From assembly GCA_963930655.1 (NCBI GenBank), contig OZ005600.1, positions 5,769,501 through 5,833,500 of the forward strand: 64,000 nucleotides of DNA. Reading direction: 5' to 3'. The position numbers and the translations under genes were made by a program. The notes under the pieces are model-generated. The model did no database searches, was not told the DNA's origin, and saw nothing but the letters and a program-made list of their open reading frames with translations. Of the stretch, positions 59,143 to 64,000 are shown one piece after another. This DNA is from Myrica gale. Lineage: Eukaryota; Streptophyta; Magnoliopsida; Fagales; Myricaceae. Positions within the stretch are counted from its first letter, which is position 1, and the number at the start of each line of letters is the position of its first letter.

Positions 59143-60709
59143 TGAAACTACGTTTAGACCCTAGAATATACCTAGAGGGGGGGTGAATAGGTATTTAAAA
59201 ACTAATACACCTCTCTTTACAAGACCACAGAAAACCAAGTTCAAAAACTAATACACTTGCACTATTAAAACCTATTCAAACAATATGATATAAGCACTTA
59301 ACAGCAACCTCAAACAATCAAATTAAGAATGATTCAATCTTGACCAAATAGCTGTTAGAGAAAACAATTACAGCAGCAATCACTACTCAATATATCAAAT
59401 ACTCAAAACAGAAAAATCAAGATTGACATGTAACTTTGACAACTATCAATTAACAATAATGAGATATAGTCAGCAACAATATGATCAACTTAATTATGAT
59501 TTTTTAGCAATGTAAAATCTGCACTTCAAGAAATAATATCACAACAACAGCCTATACAAATTTCAGCAAGCAACACTTAACGTATAAAAGATTTCTTGAA
59601 CCTATTTCACACAAGAAATATTCTCAGATTCAACAATACAAATTCAAACTCTTAAGCAACAATATTCAACACTTCTAAGACTAATAACCAACAAAGATTC
59701 GGACAGAATTCAATAGTCACTAAGTTGACAATTTCAAGTTACCAATATCTTTCAGATCTGCAAAATAATCAACAAGAAATAGTTAGTTGCAAAAATATCA
59801 AGAAAGAAGAGAATAGAATCAACACAGAAATTTTTGGTAACGAAGTGAAAAATTTCTCAAGAAGAACGTCTTCTGAGAAATAAAAAACACTCCGGGTGTT
59901 TCCACCAAGTCTTTCCACTAGAACGTCCGGATTTTACAATGGTGATCTAACCAAAAACCTTTTGGCCTCAAGACCCCTTTTCCTATGTAAAATCACCCAA
60001 ATCCACCGAATTGGGTTGGTGCCCAGCACCCACTCGAAGACCAGCAACTCTGGTGCTCGTTCTACAGCAGATCCCACGAACTCGTGGGCTTGAGGTTCCT
60101 CTGAAACTTTCAGCAACAACTTTTCTTGAGAACCCACTCAAGAAACTCAACTCTTGGTGATGTGAATCTTCAATAGCAACGAACTAAGAACTTCCAGCCT
60201 TCAGTCGACGACAAGGCTCACTGATCTTCCACCAGAGGGAAGATTTACTCACTCTCACAATCAGATCTGGTTAGAACAGATTTTTGCACAAGAGAGAAAT
60301 GGGGGAAATCGAGTACAGAGAGAGTTCTTGAAGTTTCGAGAGAATAGACGATGAGTAAGTACGTCCAAAGCATTTGGGAAAGTGGTATATGACTTTAGTG
60401 AGGGTAAATAAGTCAAAACAAAAAAGTTATGATGACTGGGCAATTTTCTAGAAGATTATTACGTTATCTGCAATTTTCCCGCTAAGCTGACCCAAGGCTA
60501 ACCCAGCCGACTGAAAATCTGTCTAACAGCTCCGTAACCAACTTCCAACCATTCTAGATGCACCCATCACCTTCCAGAAACTTTCTCCTTAACTCCACAT
60601 CGTTCCAGACTTAATCAAGTTGCATTTACACATCTACAAATGGAAAATTACATTTAACAAAGGATTGTTTTGACCATGGAAAATTATGCCAACATTACAA
60701 ACACTTTCA
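59143..60709 (-). repeat. 5' LTR of the copia element
   Basis: 1567 bp. It contains the element's promoter and is followed at 60710-60714 by the CTCTT target duplication. Confidence 0.95.
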
Positions 60710-61135
60710 CTCTTCAACTTTTGCGTGTGCCAAAACACACCCCTAAAGTGTTGAACAACCTTTATATAGTGGGCATAGTAATTAATTCAGCCGACCATAC
60801 GAACAAATCTCTCTAAAATCTACTTTCCTTATTTATTAAATATACAATTACCTCTTTTTGTTCTAAATGCACTAATTTCATCCCCATGAGGAGAGGTCAA
60901 AAGAAGTAGGCCAGATTAGTTGGTAGGGTCAAACGAAGCTAGGATTATTATTCTTTCCTTCCTGAAACTTTCCTCTAATTGCTTTTGAAGTTTGGTAGCC
61001 ATAAGCACATCAGCAATACTCCACAAAAATGAGGATAGTAGGCTTTAGACTTTATTTTAGAGCATCATTTCAAATTTTTCCTCCATTTATAATGTGCTTG
61101 ATTAACAAGCAGAAGTTGCTTCGTTGATTTTAAGA

Positions 61136-61311
61136 GTTGTTTGTTTACCAAAATTTTAGAGAATATTCCTAAAATTTTAGAAATCTTTTAAATATTAAAC
61201 TTTATTGAGGTTTGTAAAAAGTTGGAAATATTTGTGTAAAAGTTGAAAATTTTGAAATATATTTGTTTGGTTAGAATTTTTGAGGTCCCAAATTTTTGGA
61301 CAAACAAACAT
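61136..61311. mobile_element. Short MITE-like inverted repeat
   Basis: GTTTGTTTACCAAAATTTT at the left end pairs with AAATTTTTGGACAAACAAAC at the right end. The interior is AT-rich. The target duplication was not resolved. Confidence 0.5.
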
Positions 61312-63411
61312 GTCCATAGCCCGCAAAGAGGGCCGTCCTCAAGCTCGTGTCGATGCCCGGGCTATGCTACATGGTATTTCTCGACCCACAAAAAATAGTG
61401 TAGTCCACATGTCAATTTTCGGTTTGTGTCGGCTGGGAGAATGCTCGCTCGTGGGAGACAATTGTTCACTATTGCCAAACCCATTTTAAATTAGACGTCA
61501 GAAGAAAAAGACTGTCGTTCCCGGAAGGAAGCTGCTACCTACCTGCCACAATTCTAATGGAAATTTTGGCCATTTTTATTTTCCTATCGGGTGTTTTTGG
61601 GCGACGGCAGGCGAGTATTGGGCTTCAACTGTAGTGGTCCACTCATTTTCCCTTCGGAGATGTCAGACATTAGGAAGATCTGAAATATTAAGTATATATA
61701 TATATACACACCAAATCCTACTCAAACCAGATTTAGATATAGATATAGATATGCCGATTAGGATGCAGATCTTAGCTTGTCATTCGCGGTTTCCTATTGG
61801 TTTTATACAACATCCCCTCAACAAAAATTAAACCCAGATGAAAGGAGATGAGTCACCAAGAAAATAATTAGTGGCATGATGAATATCGATCGTGAAAGAG
61901 ATCAAGATTATCGACATAATTATACCTAATGTATTAACCGTTTTGACTTTTTAATTCACCTATGACTACGAAGTATATATAATTAAGTTCTGATTTTATA
62001 AGTTTAGTGTCAACCAGACACTTTCATTCTGTCTTTCTATTTTTTTCCAACATGAGATTATGTCATTTCCATCGTGTGGCATTCGTGATCGAATGTAGAG
62101 AGCACGCCATGTTATATTACTTATTGCAACTTGGGTGTTACATTTGATCCAAGATTGACAAAGTGAATTGAAGCGTATATGAGGGATATATAACATGCAT
62201 GCTCTTGCAGTGATCTTAAGTGTACACTGTTCTTTTACATATGATCTCCCAAATAGATTTTACGCGGAAATCAAAGCCAGACATGGAAGTTAATGGGCCT
62301 TTATACGAGCCGGGAATGTGCATTTCCATCTACCAGCACTGTGCATCATTCTGATGCATAGGACCATGGTCGGAATATCGGCCTTATGTTTGGGCATGTG
62401 CAGATATCTTTTCTTTTTCCTTGATCAAGAAAGATTGTGCAGATGTTTTAATACCCGAGATTATGATATTCTTTGACATTATTTTACGAGTCTCGGGGGA
62501 TTGTGAACAAGTACTTGTAGTCTTTGGAATTAGAGTATTGCATGCATAATTGTCATTGACTATTAATGTTTCTTATTTCCACTTTCTAGCTGTCTACGTA
62601 CTAATCTGAAGACTGAAGCATCTGCCCTATGCCCCTCTATCTTACCCCTTTCCGTGTCCAAGAATATCTAGACTCGCAATCTTACGTAAGAATACGTATA
62701 TCAAGATCGATCGTAAGCACAGCCCTGTGCGCGCGTGTATGTCTGTTTGAGAGAGAGAGTACTGAAAGTGAGATTATTCTTGATTATGTAAATAGTATAA
62801 TTATTATAATGAAGACTCTAAGGAAAGAATGACACTTATCTTTTCTTAACCGCTCGTTTGAAAAAGTCCCAGCTGTATTTCTTTTCAAGTGATCTCTTCA
62901 TAAGAAGGTTGGGCGAAGAGCAATCACCAACGCTTTCCCTTAACCATTGCTTTAAAGTCTCAGGAGAAAGTGGCACTCGCATACCTATAAGATAGGGACC
63001 CTAGCACTCGATCTGCTAATTGGACTTCCTTGTCAGAAATTATATATATATATTCTGTGACGACAAACTTATAGCAAAATAGGATGAGGGAAACAAGGGC
63101 CCGTTGAAGCGAAATTCCCACCCAGCTCTTTTCTAGGCTATGATTGTCATCTTGGTCCCTTTCCCTCCGAGAGAGTTACGTAGATTTGTATATATTGCTT
63201 TTGTTAAAAATAATATTATAATCAATTTATAAGATTTTATATGATATCATCCTTATCATAATTCTAGTGTTTAAATGTTGGATATCGTTATCAAGATAAG
63301 AGAGATTCAAGTTTAAATCTCTTGTCTTCTTACTCTTTATCTTCTTCTCGCGCGCATTACTTTTCAATTATGCATAGGGTTTATCTTTTCTTTCAGCTTA
63401 TAACCTATTGT

Positions 63412-63621
63412 AGGAGCTTGGAGCTTGATTTGGGTGATAATGGTGATGGAAGTGAGGAAAACAATCATGGCATAATATTTGACGAACAAGAAGATGATAG
63501 TGGTGACGAAACTGCTAACTTCATTGACTACATGGGCTGGCTCAAAAGTAGTGCTTTAGAGATTTCGGATCTGCAGATTTCGTGCTTTTCAGTACATTGC
63601 ACACCACGGTATATAGCTTAA
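63412..63621 (+). other. Possible acidic exon, unrecognised
   Basis: After a plausible acceptor (CTATTGTAG) the frame encodes an acidic stretch (LELDLGDNGDGSEENN, then EQEDDSGDETANF) followed by FIDYMGWLKSS and a stop at 63621. The longer frame upstream lacks a good ATG. I do not recognise the family; it could be a gene fragment. Confidence 0.25.
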
Positions 63622-64000
63622 GTGGATAGGTGCCAGACAAGAAAAGTTATCTCGCAACCGTAGAATGTATGTCTTTCAAACAGCAATTTTTCCCTTTTTC
63701 CAATGGTGTCTAAAATGCTGTCCCAAGCTTTTTATCTTTATAACAATCTCTTTATCCGAACATAAGTATTAAGTACTAGTTTGAAGATTAAAATGGTAAA
63801 TGAAACATATTTATTAGATAGTGGGGAGAAGATGGAAGAGGTTGTCTTACGAACCACCTTCGAGATGAGTGAAAAAAAGAATTAGAGAATCAAACAAGAT
63901 TAATAGTGGTGACACACTTGGTAAAACGAAGAATAAGTGAAAGTTTACATCTTTCAAAGCCTGTTTATGAGCTGGTTAGATTCGAGAAGCACAAATGCTT

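Larger units (their letters stand above)
53652..60709 (-). mobile_element. Complete 7.06 kb copia LTR retrotransposon, pol-less
   Basis: Two 1567 bp LTRs bound the element, flanked by the 5 bp duplication CTCTT (53647-53651 and 60710-60714). Orientation is minus: the 5' LTR is at 59143-60709, a primer-binding site follows at 59129-59140, then gag, then a non-coding interior with repeated GTAAGGGGGAG-like purine blocks and a polypurine tract (AAAGGGGGAGA) just before the 3' LTR. I see no integrase, RT or RNase H, so it must move by helpers in trans. The long LTR, iMet site and multiple purine tracts suggest a SIRE/Maximus-like copia. I found no difference between the LTRs by eye. Confidence 0.93.
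60715..64000. other. Intergenic, no gene recognised
   Basis: AT-rich flank. A MITE-like inverted repeat lies at 61136-61311. GA and TA microsatellites are near 61695 and 62750. A possible exon at 63412-63621 is listed separately. Confidence 0.5.

Noticed and set aside
53652-60709. CRISPR-like or tandem array from the three repeats at 53652, 56291 and 59143
   Set aside because: Two copies are full LTRs with target duplications and the third is a partial LTR; this is retrotransposon structure.

Overview
This window is nuclear DNA from a flowering plant, almost certainly a eudicot. Genes are broken into many short exons by AT-rich GT-AG introns. The families are plant ones: an NPF transporter, an AP2/ERF factor, a DCD-domain protein, a VPS9A-type Rab5 GEF and a DUF4094 galactosyltransferase. 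The intergenic DNA is packed with LTR retrotransposon pieces, MITEs and microsatellites. I cannot name the species. Exon joins were worked out by hand from splice consensus, reading phase and remembered family sequences.

Left part (0-29 kb) is gene-rich. It holds a single-exon ANTH-domain clathrin adaptor (-); an organellar GGQ peptide-release-factor-like protein (-, six exons); and a tandem pair of FAD-dependent monooxygenases (+, 402 and 401 aa) separated by a 1.25 kb foldback element. Next is a DCD-domain stress protein (+) whose first intron carries an antisense copia remnant. Then comes a VPS9 Rab5 exchange factor (+) with a GC-AG intron. Tail-to-tail with it is a PHD-finger gene of the MS1/MMD1-like class (-) that has lost its reading frame at several places.

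Middle part (29-43 kb) is mostly repeats: a 108 bp tandem duplication, diverged 0.7 kb repeats, an AT-rich block, a decayed RING-type E3 ligase copy and a 1.67 kb solo LTR with a perfect TATAT target duplication. An eight-exon beta-1,3-galactosyltransferase gene (-) follows, with one extra base at an exon junction.

Right part (43-64 kb) has a DREB-type ERF gene (-) and an NPF4/NRT1.2-like transporter gene (-, five exons, 611 aa) with a complete 256 bp TRIM element in its last intron. Beyond it lies a complete, apparently very young 7.06 kb copia element (-, two 1567 bp LTRs, CTCTT target duplication). That element has no pol, a gag lacking its N-terminal domain, and an extra 505 bp LTR fragment inside. 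The last 3 kb has no recognisable gene.

The genes do not form a pathway; this is an ordinary plant gene neighbourhood. The most informative signals are the structures of the mobile elements and the broken or borderline gene models. I found no convincing new biological system.
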